A stretch of DNA of 64,000 nt. Source: an uncultured Prevotella sp. (GTDB lineage: Bacteria > Bacteroidota > Bacteroidia > Bacteroidales > Bacteroidaceae). How positions within the stretch are numbered: position 1 is the stretch's first letter; the number at the start of each line of letters is the position of its first letter. Below the pieces are notes generated by a model that saw only the letters and a program-made list of their open reading frames with translations, was not told the DNA's origin and made no database searches. The position numbers were made by a program, and so were the translations under genes. Where the stretch lies: the NCBI GenBank assembly GCA_938028745.1, contig CALIZL010000019.1, positions 57,998-121,997 of the forward strand, given 5' to 3'. Shown here in pieces: positions 45,946 to 54,888 of the stretch.

Positions 45946-46514
45946 AAAGACTGTTCGACCTCATCGTTTCGGCTCTTTGCCTCGTGATATTCTCACCGCT
46001 TATCTTGCTTTGTGCCATCGCTATAAGACTAGACGATGGCCTACCTGTTATCTATACGCAAGAGCGTATCGGGCGTAAAGGAAAGCCTTTCTTTATCTAT
46101 AAGTTCAGAACAATGCGCATGGATGCCGAAGAAAACGGCCCTATGGTACTGGAAGTAGACGGTGACGACCGACTTACACGTGTGGGTAAGTTTCTTCGCG
46201 AGCACCATCTCGACGAGTTGCCGCAGCTTTGGAACGTGTTTAAGGGCGATATGTCTTTCATTGGACCACGCCCCGAACGCCGTTTTTACATCGAACAGAT
46301 TATGGCAAAAGATGCTCGTTACGAACAACTTTACGCCTTACGCCCAGGTGTAACGTCGTATGCCACGCTATATAACGGTTATGCCGACAGCATCGAAAAG
46401 ATGCTTAAACGCCTGGAACTCGACTTATACTACCTGCAAAACCGCTCTTGGTGGATGGACACGCGCATTTTAGCCTGCACGTTCTTTAAGATTGCGGGCG
46501 GTAAGAAATTTTAG
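45942..46514 (+). CDS. Monotopic phosphoglycosyl transferase (bacterial sugar transferase)
   Basis: 190 aa, the size of the minimal PglC/WcaJ catalytic domain. An N-terminal re-entrant hydrophobic helix (LFDLIVSALCLVIFSPLILL) precedes YTQERIGRKGKPFFIYKFRTM, then HHLDELPQLWNVFKGDMS with the catalytic Asp-Glu pair, and FIGPRPERRFY. It transfers a phosphosugar to undecaprenyl phosphate through a covalent intermediate. Having it coupled to a WecA-type polytopic enzyme means two different initiation chemistries in one operon. Confidence 0.92.
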   Translation: MKRLFDLIVSALCLVIFSPLILLCAIAIRLDDGLPVIYTQERIGRKGKPFFIYKFRTMRMDAEENGPMVLEVDGDDRLTRVGKFLREHHLDELPQLWNVFKGDMSFIGPRPERRFYIEQIMAKDARYEQLYALRPGVTSYATLYNGYADSIEKMLKRLELDLYYLQNRSWWMDTRILACTFFKIAGGKKF

Positions 46515-46726
46515 TTTCCTCTCCTCGGCAGCCCTCCTCGGTTTCATCTGCCAGCCATCCTTTGTTTCGTCCGCCAACTTCCATCGGCTTAGTAGGCCAC
46601 AACTTATTCCAAATAAGTAGCATATTAACTAGCAACCAGCACATTCCCCACCCATCTTCTTTGTTACAAAAACATCTCGCGGCAAAACTCCATTTTATTT
46701 TGCCTGCAAATAAGATTGAAAAATCG

Positions 46727-46734
46727 TAACTTTG
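46727..46734 (+). promoter_or_regulatory. Putative -7 element for the beta-barrel gene
   Basis: TAACTTTG with TTTG at 46699-46702 (24-bp spacer). The start site would lie near 46740, so an upstream in-frame ATG at 46732 cannot be used; this supports the start at 46762. Confidence 0.6.
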
Positions 46735-46761
46735 CAATTACACAACAATCTAACCCCACGT

Positions 46762-48924
46762 ATGCAAAAGTTCATATCCCTAACATTGATAACACTTTCA
46801 TGTCTTTCATCTTATGCTCAGGTGGAACAACAAAGTTCGTTACCCACAAAAGAGGACACAACAGCCATAGACAGTGCGGACTATTGGAGAAAACTCGACT
46901 TAAACGAGGTTATAGTCATTGCCGAAAAAACAGTGATTGACCATAAGCCCGACCGCATAGTTTATTATACTAAGAACGACCCATATGCAAAAGGGCTAAA
47001 CGGAGTGGAAGTAATGCGCCGTCTTCCGCGTGTGTCTGTCGTAAACGAGGCAGTAAACGTTGCAGGTAAAGCCAACGTTCGATACATCATTGACGGGCGA
47101 TTGCTGGAAACTTCCGAAAGCGAAACCTTGATGAAACTAAAATCCCTGCGTGCAGACAACATCGAACGAATAGAACTTTTCACCCTAGCTCCTGCCAAAT
47201 ATCCTGCTGCCGACAACGTGTGTTATATCGCCATCAAGACAAAACGCGACGAAACACTTGGGGTAAGCGGCAACGTAGACGCCAACCTCATCGTCAAAGA
47301 AAGCCTCAATAGCTATTTTGGAGGCGGCATTAGGCAAGCAACAAAACGCGTGGACTACTCCATAGACCTTAATTTCAACCGAAACAAGGGTATCAACGAC
47401 ATCATTAGAGAGTACACTTTTGCCGACCACACCAAGCTGTCGCAACGTAGAAACGATTTCACCAACAAGCTTTTTAACCTTAACGCCTTGCTGAAATACA
47501 GGCCAACCGCTACAATTGAAACAGGCCTTATGCTTAACCTTGGCACAGAACGACTGAAAAGCGAATTGCAAGACCTAACCATCGATCGCGGACTTAGCTA
47601 TCGTTCGTATGCTCATTCACCATCCAACCCCATTAATGCCACGACTCTAACAGGGTATGCCGATTGGAATTTAGACAACAAAGGCAAACTGTTGAGCCTA
47701 ACATACAACTACTTTAACAAGACAACCAAGTCCACCTCGCACATTAGCACCACCGAAGGCGCATCGTCATCGATGATGAACAATTCAGGAAATAACAGCT
47801 ACAAGATACACGCTGTCAAGCTAGACGCTACGCTCCCTTTCAATGCCTTCAACATGGAAATAGGGGCAGCCTATACGTCTATTAGCAACACATCTGCCAT
47901 AAGCACAGAAACTCTTACAGGTGGTGTGTGGACTAAGCTACTAGGACAAAACAATAACTTCCGTTATACAGAGAAAACAAACGCCGCTTACGTAAGCCTT
48001 TCGAAAGATCTTAGTCCCAAATGGTATGTTCAAGCTGGTCTTAGATTTGAGCACACCCACCTTACGGGAAGGAATGTAGCCGAGCATAACAAGCAATCTT
48101 ACAACCGTCTTTTCCCCACACTCAACCTAAGTTATAGGGCGGAAATAGGCTATTCCCTATCCGCTGCTTATTCCATGGGGATTAACCGACCACGATTTAG
48201 CGACCTTAACCCATTTAGATATTACACCACAACTACCGATTATGTATCGGGTAACGCCTATCTGTCGGCAAGTATCACTCACAATGCCGAACTTTCTTTT
48301 AGCCATAAAGGACTGTATGCCGTTGCTTATGCCTACCAGTTGAAAGACGGCGTAGGCTATGTAACACGATTTACCCCAGACAACTCACAATACACAACTC
48401 CCCAAAACTACATCGACTATCGAAAATATGGTGTATATGCCAGCTATCAAAAGAACTTTACTGCATGGTGGAACGTGAAAGTGGGTGGCGAAATATTTTA
48501 TGCCAAGTCCAAATCTAGCATTGACGACAGTCAACCTTCCAACTCCACGAGTTGGAGTGGAAAACTAGAAGGAACTAGCGACGTCGCTTTCAACAGTCAA
48601 CGCACGTTGCTTTTCACCATACAATATCTCCACATGTTTCCCCACGATGAAGATTTAGTCAGGTATAAAGCCCTTAGTTTACTCAACGCAAGCCTGCGTT
48701 GGCAGCTTATTAACGGCCGCCTCCAATTAAACCTCTCTGCAAGTGACCCCTTCTTACAAAACATTACGCGAGCCACAAAACATTACTCCACTTACGAGGA
48801 ATATATGGAAACAAACGCGCATGTACGCAACGTATCGCTCAAAATAACTTACCTATTCGGCGGAAAGAGCGTGAGAGACGTATATAAGGATAACAAAGAG
48901 ACTGAGTCTAACAGAAGTTATTAG
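46762..48924 (+). CDS. TonB-dependent-receptor-like outer-membrane beta-barrel protein
   Basis: 720 aa from MQKFISLTLITLSCLSSYAQ, a clean signal peptide. A plug-like region (about 45-160: DLNEVIVIAEKTVIDHKPDR, GLNGVEVMRRLPRVSV, VRYIIDGRLL, NIERIELFTLAPAKY) is followed by a barrel of the OMP_b-brl_3 type with many strands ending ...HVRNVSLKITYLFGG. The carboxypeptidase-like N-terminal domain of most Bacteroidota receptors is absent. Substrate unknown. It stands alone as a transcription unit with its own promoter. Confidence 0.82.
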   Translation: MQKFISLTLITLSCLSSYAQVEQQSSLPTKEDTTAIDSADYWRKLDLNEVIVIAEKTVIDHKPDRIVYYTKNDPYAKGLNGVEVMRRLPRVSVVNEAVNVAGKANVRYIIDGRLLETSESETLMKLKSLRADNIERIELFTLAPAKYPAADNVCYIAIKTKRDETLGVSGNVDANLIVKESLNSYFGGGIRQATKRVDYSIDLNFNRNKGINDIIREYTFADHTKLSQRRNDFTNKLFNLNALLKYRPTATIETGLMLNLGTERLKSELQDLTIDRGLSYRSYAHSPSNPINATTLTGYADWNLDNKGKLLSLTYNYFNKTTKSTSHISTTEGASSSMMNNSGNNSYKIHAVKLDATLPFNAFNMEIGAAYTSISNTSAISTETLTGGVWTKLLGQNNNFRYTEKTNAAYVSLSKDLSPKWYVQAGLRFEHTHLTGRNVAEHNKQSYNRLFPTLNLSYRAEIGYSLSAAYSMGINRPRFSDLNPFRYYTTTTDYVSGNAYLSASITHNAELSFSHKGLYAVAYAYQLKDGVGYVTRFTPDNSQYTTPQNYIDYRKYGVYASYQKNFTAWWNVKVGGEIFYAKSKSSIDDSQPSNSTSWSGKLEGTSDVAFNSQRTLLFTIQYLHMFPHDEDLVRYKALSLLNASLRWQLINGRLQLNLSASDPFLQNITRATKHYSTYEEYMETNAHVRNVSLKITYLFGGKSVRDVYKDNKETESNRSY

Positions 48925-49046
48925 GCCGTTTTTGGGCGAAACGAAAGAAAGACTTCCTTTACCAGCCTCTCCATTTCTTTTCATTGTCTCTGTTTCTCAA
49001 AACCATTAATCTTCCATCAACTTGCTTTTATTACGTATATTTTTTG

Positions 49047-49054
49047 TAAGTTTG
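49047..49054 (+). promoter_or_regulatory. Putative -7 element for the DUF4922 gene
   Basis: TAAGTTTG, 31 bp before the ATG at 49086, so the leader would be about 25 nt. The -33 region is T-rich without a perfect TTTG. Confidence 0.5.
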
Positions 49055-49085
49055 CATCAATAATAACTAAACCTGTTTTTGCGAT

Positions 49086-50072
49086 ATGGAAATTAAAGAC
49101 GGCCAAGGCACAACCAAAGCCCCAGAAGTGCAAGGCCAAGACATATTGAACCGCTTTTTTGAAGAACAATTGCAAGTGTGGCCCGATGCCCAACAGCGTT
49201 TCAACGACTTGAAGGGCGTGTTGTTCAAAGCCGTAACATGCGCAGGCATGCCATTTTACGTGCAATGCAATCCTGCGCGCCTTGTTTCCACTGGCGCAAA
49301 GATTGATAAAGCAGCGCTGGCACAACGTCCCTGCTTTCTATGCGAGGAAAATAGGCCAGCGGTTCAAACGCAAATACCCATCGACAACGACTTCGAGTTG
49401 TTGGTTAACCCTTTCCCCATCCTGCCATTGCATTTCACCATACCCGCAAAAGTTCACCAACCGCAACTTATTCGCGAACACTATGGCAAGATGCGCCGAC
49501 TACTTGAATGTTTCGAACACCTTACCGTGTTTTATAATGGGCCAAAATGCGGCGCATCTGCACCCGACCACATGCACCTGCAAGCAGGAACAGGCACCCA
49601 TCTGCCCTTGCGCGACAACTGGGAACAGCTTTACAGCAGTCGCCAAACACTGCTATCCACACCCGACGGCTCTGAACTAGTGGCCATCAACAACTATGCT
49701 TGCCCTGTATTTGCTATTGTGGGGCGCGACGCCAAGGCCGACATCACACTCTTCGAAACCCTTTATGTGGCCTTACCACAGCGCGAAGACGAAACCGAAC
49801 CGATGTTTAACATCTTGAAATGGCGCGAAGGCGAGATGTATATCACTGCGGTGATACCACGCGACAAACACCGCCCTGCCTGCTATTCGGCCGAAGGCGA
49901 CGCGCAAATGCTCATCAGTCCGGGGGCGTTAGACATGGCAGGACTGGTTATTACGCCCCGAAAGGAAGACTTCGAACGCCTAAACACGCCCCTACTTGAA
50001 TCTCTATATAAAGAGGTGGGCATGCCAACGACAACTTTCGAAGACGTGAAACGAAAAATAATGGGAGTATAA
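49086..50072 (+). CDS. DUF4922 protein, HIT/GalT-like
   Basis: 328 aa, cytoplasmic (no signal). It shows CFLCEENRP (about 97), NPFPILPLHFTIPAKVHQPQ and YNGPKCGASAPDHMHLQAG (about 156-174), resembling the HxHxQ active site of HIT/GalT nucleotidyl-transferases and hydrolases. The C-terminal half (VITPRKEDFERLN) is typical of DUF4922. A nucleotide-sugar phosphorylase or hydrolase activity is possible but unproven. A 271-bp repeat-filled gap separates it from the next gene, with the same orientation. Confidence 0.8.
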   Translation: MEIKDGQGTTKAPEVQGQDILNRFFEEQLQVWPDAQQRFNDLKGVLFKAVTCAGMPFYVQCNPARLVSTGAKIDKAALAQRPCFLCEENRPAVQTQIPIDNDFELLVNPFPILPLHFTIPAKVHQPQLIREHYGKMRRLLECFEHLTVFYNGPKCGASAPDHMHLQAGTGTHLPLRDNWEQLYSSRQTLLSTPDGSELVAINNYACPVFAIVGRDAKADITLFETLYVALPQREDETEPMFNILKWREGEMYITAVIPRDKHRPACYSAEGDAQMLISPGALDMAGLVITPRKEDFERLNTPLLESLYKEVGMPTTTFEDVKRKIMGV

Positions 50073-50074
50073 TA

Positions 50075-50338
50075 GAGGAGTTAAGGAGTTAAGGAGTTAA
50101 GCCAAATGCCCGTGAGGCTTTAAGGTTATTTGTTCGTTAGTTAACGAGTAGACAAGTTAACAAGTAGACAAGTAGACAAGTAGACAAGTTAACAAGTAGA
50201 CAAGTTAACAAGTAGACAAGTTGACAAGCCAGCAAATAGACGAGATAACGAGATAACAAATTTATATGCGCAGCCATTTTTTCACCTTTTCACCTTTTCA
50301 CTCTTTCACCTTTAAAAGCCCTTTCACCTTTAAATAAC
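50075..50338 (+). repeat. 8-bp arrays with GCGCAGCCAT core (composite repeat, copy 3)
   Basis: GAGTTAAG units (50080-50100), then about 12 units of AAGTAGAC/AAGTTAAC (50143-50225), GAGATAAC, then TATGCGCAGCCATTTTTTCACC at 50265 and TTTTCACC octamers to 50335. Same order as at 40425-40803. Confidence 0.88.
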
Positions 50339-50343
50339 AACTT

Positions 50344-51672
50344 ATGAACCCAGAATACAACGAAACGCCCCAAGTATCGGTGGGCATTATGAACGGTACA
50401 GAAATCTTTTTTGTGCTAAACACCCCATATAAGGTTAACAACAGCGAAGCACAAGGTCAGCAAACGGTTTGCCTTAACAAAGGCCGCATCGTTTGGAACG
50501 GACAAGAATACGACCAGCTTACCTTCGAACCAACCTCAGCCGAGGCCAATTTCTCGCTCCACAACGTCACCATCGGTGTTAATTTTCATTGGGAACAGCA
50601 ACAAACGCAAACCTTTAAGGGTGCACTGCGCTTTGTGATAGATGACAACAAGATTGTGGCCATCAACCAATTGTCGGTAGAAGACTATCTCGAAAGCGTC
50701 ATTTCTAGTGAAATGAGTGCCACATCAAGCCCCGAATTACTGAAAGCCCACGCCGTTATATCGCGCAGTTGGCTATTGGCACAGATACAAAACCGCGATA
50801 AGAAAACCACAACAACAGGTGCTGCGGCCTTTGTAATGAACGAAAACGAAATAGTGAAATGGTACGACCGCGAAGATCACACCCTCTTCGACGTGTGTGC
50901 CGACGACCATTGCCAACGCTACCAAGGCATAACTAAGGCTACAAGCAAGCACGTTGCAGAGGCTGTGCAGGCCACACGCGGACAAGTGTTGCTGTCAGAA
51001 GAGGGAATTTGCGATGCCCGTTTTAGCAAATGCTGCGGCGGAATGGTAGAAGAATACCGCTATTGCTGGGAAGACGAAGACAAGCCTTACCTTAAAGTGG
51101 TGCGCGACTTGCCTAACCCTGCCGTAGACTTAGACCTAACCAACGAAACCAACAGCGAGGCTTGGATACGCTCTACCCCCGATGCGTTCTGCAATACGCG
51201 CGATACACGCATCCTCTCGCAGGTGCTTAACGACTTCGACCAAACCACAAAGGACTTCTATCGCTGGCGTTTGGAATATACACAAGCGCAGGTTGGCGAA
51301 CTGCTAAAAAAGAAGTTGGGCATTGATTTTGGCCTGATTACGGCCTTCGAACCCATCGAAAGGGGTAAGAGTGGGCGTTTGTCGCGCTTGAAAATCGTTG
51401 GAACAAAGCGCACACTAACGCTTGGCAAGGAACTGGAAATACGCCGCGCACTTAGCGAAAGCCACCTTTATAGTTCGGCATTCGTGGTAGACGTGGCCGA
51501 ACGTGATGCCGAAGGAGTTCCACTTCGTTTCGTCTTCACGGGCGCAGGATGGGGACATGGCGTGGGCTTATGCCAGATTGGGGCGGCTGTGATGGGCGAA
51601 AAAGGGTACGCCTACCATGAGATTTTGACGCATTACTACCCAGGAGCCGAACAAAAACGCCTCTATCCATAG
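50344..51672 (+). CDS. SpoIID/LytB-domain protein
   Basis: 442 aa. No signal peptide is evident, although some homologues are secreted. SpoIID signatures: LSVEDYLESVISSEMSATSS (about 111-130) and LLKAHAVISRSWLLAQIQ, CGGMVEEYRYCWEDE, and the C-terminal GAGWGHGVGLCQIGAAVMGE with the conserved His-rich turn, followed by ILTHYYPGAEQKRLY. SpoIID of Bacillus is a lytic transglycosylase-like enzyme acting on denuded glycan strands. Together with the AmpG-like permease 177 bp downstream it may serve peptidoglycan fragment processing (inference). Confidence 0.85.
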   Translation: MNPEYNETPQVSVGIMNGTEIFFVLNTPYKVNNSEAQGQQTVCLNKGRIVWNGQEYDQLTFEPTSAEANFSLHNVTIGVNFHWEQQQTQTFKGALRFVIDDNKIVAINQLSVEDYLESVISSEMSATSSPELLKAHAVISRSWLLAQIQNRDKKTTTTGAAAFVMNENEIVKWYDREDHTLFDVCADDHCQRYQGITKATSKHVAEAVQATRGQVLLSEEGICDARFSKCCGGMVEEYRYCWEDEDKPYLKVVRDLPNPAVDLDLTNETNSEAWIRSTPDAFCNTRDTRILSQVLNDFDQTTKDFYRWRLEYTQAQVGELLKKKLGIDFGLITAFEPIERGKSGRLSRLKIVGTKRTLTLGKELEIRRALSESHLYSSAFVVDVAERDAEGVPLRFVFTGAGWGHGVGLCQIGAAVMGEKGYAYHEILTHYYPGAEQKRLYP

Positions 51673-51674
51673 AT

Positions 51675-51849
51675 AGATGTTTAAGGATATGAGTTGTTGA
51701 GGTTGCTGAATTGCTGAGTTGTTGAGTTCGTGAGGTATTGAATTGTAGAACTCAATGTTGTTCACAATAAAACTCACAGACTAAACAACTCACAAACTCA
51801 GCAACTCACGTACTCAGCAACTCACGAGCTTATAAACTCATAAACTAAC
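51675..51849 (+). repeat. Degenerate 8-bp array before the MFS gene
   Basis: Units such as GAGTTGTT, GAATTGCT, GAGTTCGT, then the opposite-strand form CACAAACT/CAGCAACT to 51845. The two halves face each other, so the array could fold into a long imperfect stem. Confidence 0.75.
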
Positions 51850-53184
51850 ATGACCACAGGCAAAGAAACACCGTGGAGATGGGTGCCATCAATATACTTC
51901 GGCACAGGAACAGCACAAGCCGCCATCGCCACACTTGCGCTTTTGCTCTACAAACAACTGGGATTGAGCAACGCAGAGATAACCCTCTATACGGGGTTGT
52001 TGTTTCTGCCGTGGCTGTTACGCCCGCTGTGGTCGCCGTTCTTAGGCCTATTACGCACCCCACGTTGGTGGATTGTGTCCATGCAACTGATGCTTGGCGT
52101 TGCCTTGGGTGGTGTTGCCTTCACCATTCCCACCGCCCATTGGCTGCAAGGTACGTTCGCTTTTCTGGGGCTATTGTCCCTCGCCTTAGCCGTTCACGAG
52201 ACAGAAGCCGACGTGTTTTACCACGATACGGTTATGGGCAGCACGCGTTCGGGCCTTTCTAGCATGCCAAACACATTCCGTTTGCTGGCCTTTATCTTCG
52301 TTCAAGGTTTCTTGGTGATGGTGGCAGGCAACCTACAACTGCTCTATCGCAATAGCATCAGCCTATCGTGGAGCCTTATTTTCTATTCCGTTGCAGGCCT
52401 TTTCATTCTTTCATGGCTATGGCACCGCACGGCGTTGCCCAGTCCTTATAACGAGTCCATCCACCTTTTAAGGCGGCAACAGCGGCGCGAACAATTTGCA
52501 GAACGTTGGCAAGAGGTGAAGAAAGACATCTTTTCGCTCTTCGCCCAACATCCACGCCAACAACTTGCAGCCACGTTTTGTTTCACGTTCTGTTTTTTAT
52601 TGCCCGAAACACTCACGTCGAAAGTGGCCATGCTCTTTCTTGTAGACTCCAATCACAATGGCGGACTGGGACTGTCGCCACAAGAATTTGGCCTTACTTG
52701 TGGCACTGTGGGCGTTGTAGGACTTATCGCCGGCAGCTTGTTGGGCAAGGCTATCATTGCCGCAAAAGGCTTACGAACCATCGTTTTGCCCTTATCTGTG
52801 GCCATTTTACTGCCCAATGCACTATATGTTTTGCTTAGCGAGACCCAGCCAACAAGCCTAGGCATTATTAACCTTTGCATCTTTATCGGACAAACGAGCT
52901 TAGGTTTGGCCTTAGTTACCTATTGGACGGCTTTGAAAACCATCAGCAAAGCTTTGGGCAACCATTCCGTTTACATCTTCCTTACAGCCGTTTTGGCGTT
53001 GGCCCAAATGGTTCCCGGCATGTTTTCGGGTGCATTTCAAGAGTGGCTTGGCTACAACAACCTCTTCTTAATAGCCCTCGCTTGCGGCGTTCTCTCGCTA
53101 ACGGGATGCGTTTGGATAAGGCCCATGTTGCTAAACAAAAGCAAAGCCGATACAGAAAACAACAAAAACATAGACTTCTCTTAA
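51850..53184 (+). CDS. AmpG-like major facilitator superfamily permease
   Basis: 444 aa, about 12 hydrophobic helices. The start region (PWRWVPSIYFGTGTAQAAIATLALLLYK) and the loop between helices 2 and 3 (WLLRPLWSPFLGLLRTPRWW) are typical of AmpG/MurT-type MFS proteins. A conserved HETEADVFYHDTV lies near residue 116. Such permeases import anhydro-muropeptides or MurNAc. The assignment to muropeptide uptake rests on similarity of pattern and on the SpoIID neighbour. Confidence 0.72.
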   Translation: MTTGKETPWRWVPSIYFGTGTAQAAIATLALLLYKQLGLSNAEITLYTGLLFLPWLLRPLWSPFLGLLRTPRWWIVSMQLMLGVALGGVAFTIPTAHWLQGTFAFLGLLSLALAVHETEADVFYHDTVMGSTRSGLSSMPNTFRLLAFIFVQGFLVMVAGNLQLLYRNSISLSWSLIFYSVAGLFILSWLWHRTALPSPYNESIHLLRRQQRREQFAERWQEVKKDIFSLFAQHPRQQLAATFCFTFCFLLPETLTSKVAMLFLVDSNHNGGLGLSPQEFGLTCGTVGVVGLIAGSLLGKAIIAAKGLRTIVLPLSVAILLPNALYVLLSETQPTSLGIINLCIFIGQTSLGLALVTYWTALKTISKALGNHSVYIFLTAVLALAQMVPGMFSGAFQEWLGYNNLFLIALACGVLSLTGCVWIRPMLLNKSKADTENNKNIDFS

Positions 53185-53325
53185 ACCCAAATCGGCAGTT
53201 AGAGCCTCTACAAAGGCTTTTGTACTGCCGCTACAAGGCTTTTGTAGTCGCACTACAAGCATTTTGTAGTCGTGCTACAAGCCTTTTGTAGTGACACTAC
53301 AAAAGGCTTGTAGCAAAGCGGACAC
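53183..53325. repeat. Palindromic CTACAAG-TTTTGTAG array, with MITE-end-like start
   Basis: The first 22 bases (TTAAACCCAAATCGGCAGTT) match the terminal repeat of the MITE-like family. Then about five ~22-bp units follow, each an inverted repeat of the form CTACAAGGCTTTTGTAG, the last reading in reverse. It separates the converging MFS and lpxB genes and could stop transcription from both sides. Confidence 0.8.
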
Positions 53326-53444
53326 AGACTAAGCCCGCTCCATCAGTAAGCCTTAAATATATCGGTTAGGGCTTTTTTCAGAAGCATTAACAGCGTATAA
53401 TCCTCACCATAAAACACTTACGAGCCACCCAACAACGCCAATTT

Positions 53445-54596
53445 CTATTCCGAGCCAACGCCTTTCAACATGCCATACATAAGCTTGGCAGCGTTGTCGG
53501 GTGCCACATCATTGCCCAACACCTTTTGCAAAAGGGCATAATTGTTAAGCATTTCTTGTCGGGCCTCACCGCCGGGCAATAGCGTTTGCAGGCAGCGGGC
53601 AATGTTGTCAATGGTAAAGCGGTCGGCAAACAGTTCGCTAACCACCTCCTTATTCATAATAAGATTTACCAGCGAAATGTACTTCACCTTGATAATATGG
53701 TTGAAAGCAAAACGGATGAGGCGTGGCACAGGCGTTTTATAACACACCACCTGCGGCACATTAAATAAGGCTGTTTCGAGCGTTGCCGTACCACTTGTTA
53801 CCAAAGCGGCTGTTGAATGCGCCAAGAGCGGATAGGTTTGGTTCTTCACCAATCGCACTTGCGACCCACGAATGAAACCTTCGTAATACTCATCCGCAAT
53901 GGAAGGTGCACCAGCCAACACGGCTTGGTATTGCGGAAAACGTGCCGCCACCTGCATCATAGCCGGCAAATTGTCTTTTATCTCCTGCCGCCTGCTCCCT
54001 GCCAAAAGTGCCAATATGGGCTTATCGGCCTGCAATGCGTTTGCCTTACAAAACTGTTCGAAACCTTCGTTATAAGTGGAAAGGAAACTGCGAACCTCAT
54101 CGGCCGTTGGGTTTCCCACGTAATGGATGGGATAATGGTGCTTTTTCTCAAAGAAATCTACCTCGAAAGGCAAGATGGAGAAAAGCTCGTCCACATCTCG
54201 TTTAATGTTTTTTATGCGATATTCTTTCCACGCCCAAATCTTAGGCGAGATGTAATAATACACGGGAATGCGTGTCTTCGACTTCACAAACTTGGCGATA
54301 TTGAGGTTAAAACCAGGGTAATCCACAAGTATAACCACATCAGGTGCCCACTCCACAATGTCTTTTTTGCAGAATGCCATGTTGCGGAAGATGGTGCGCA
54401 GATGAAGCAACACGGGGATAAAGCCCATGTATGCCAATTCTTTAAAATGCTTTACGCGCGTTCCACCTACGGCAGTCATGAGGTCGCCGCCAAAGAAACG
54501 GAACTCGGCAGCAGTGTCTACGGCTTGTAACGAACGCATAAGATGCGAGGCATGAAGGTCGCCAGAGGCCTCGCCTACAATTAAATAATAACGCAT
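53445..54596 (-). CDS. lpxB: Lipid-A-disaccharide synthase
   Basis: 383 aa, full length. Begins MRYYLIVGEASGDLHASHLM, the LpxB N-terminal motif. Further marks are FFGGDLM, YYISPKIWAWKEYRIKNIKRDVD, FFEKKHHYPIHYVGNP, LLAGSRRQEIKDNLP and SGTATLETALFNVPQVVCYK. It joins UDP-2,3-diacylglucosamine and lipid X into lipid A disaccharide on the inner face of the inner membrane. It lies downstream of surE in the same direction, the usual Bacteroidales order, but 286 bp of repeats separate them. Confidence 0.96.
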   Translation of the reverse strand: MRYYLIVGEASGDLHASHLMRSLQAVDTAAEFRFFGGDLMTAVGGTRVKHFKELAYMGFIPVLLHLRTIFRNMAFCKKDIVEWAPDVVILVDYPGFNLNIAKFVKSKTRIPVYYYISPKIWAWKEYRIKNIKRDVDELFSILPFEVDFFEKKHHYPIHYVGNPTADEVRSFLSTYNEGFEQFCKANALQADKPILALLAGSRRQEIKDNLPAMMQVAARFPQYQAVLAGAPSIADEYYEGFIRGSQVRLVKNQTYPLLAHSTAALVTSGTATLETALFNVPQVVCYKTPVPRLIRFAFNHIIKVKYISLVNLIMNKEVVSELFADRFTIDNIARCLQTLLPGGEARQEMLNNYALLQKVLGNDVAPDNAAKLMYGMLKGVGSE

Positions 54597-54599
54597 AAA

Positions 54600-54720
54600 C
54601 TTTTAAAGGTGAAAGGGCTTTTTAAAGGTGAAAAAGTGAAAGGGTGAAAAAGTGAAAGGGTGAAAAGGTGAAAAAATGGCTGCGCATATTAACTTGTATC
54701 TCGTTAACTCATTAACTTAT
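54600..54720 (-). repeat. Composite repeat, copy 4 (between surE and lpxB)
   Basis: On the plus strand GGTGAAAG/GGTGAAAA octamers run into AATGGCTGCGCATATTAAC (54672), followed by GTTAACTC-type octamers (TTAACTCA, GTTAACTCGT) to about 54770. This is the reverse complement of the layout at 40425 and 50075. Confidence 0.85.
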
Positions 54721-54824
54721 CTGCTCGCCAATTCACTAACTTGCCCACTTGTTAACTCGTTAACTTTTGAACAAATAAACTTAAAAACTCACAAGTGGCA
54801 GGCTTAACTCCTTTACTTCATGCC

Positions 54825-54888
54825 ATTCTCCACTTACAACTTACTACTTATCACTTACTACTTATCACTTACAACTTACTACTTACAA
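54825..54888. repeat. CACTTACTACTTAT tandem
   Basis: CTTACTACTTATCA repeats (about 14 bp period, four copies) lead to the surE stop. Confidence 0.7.
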
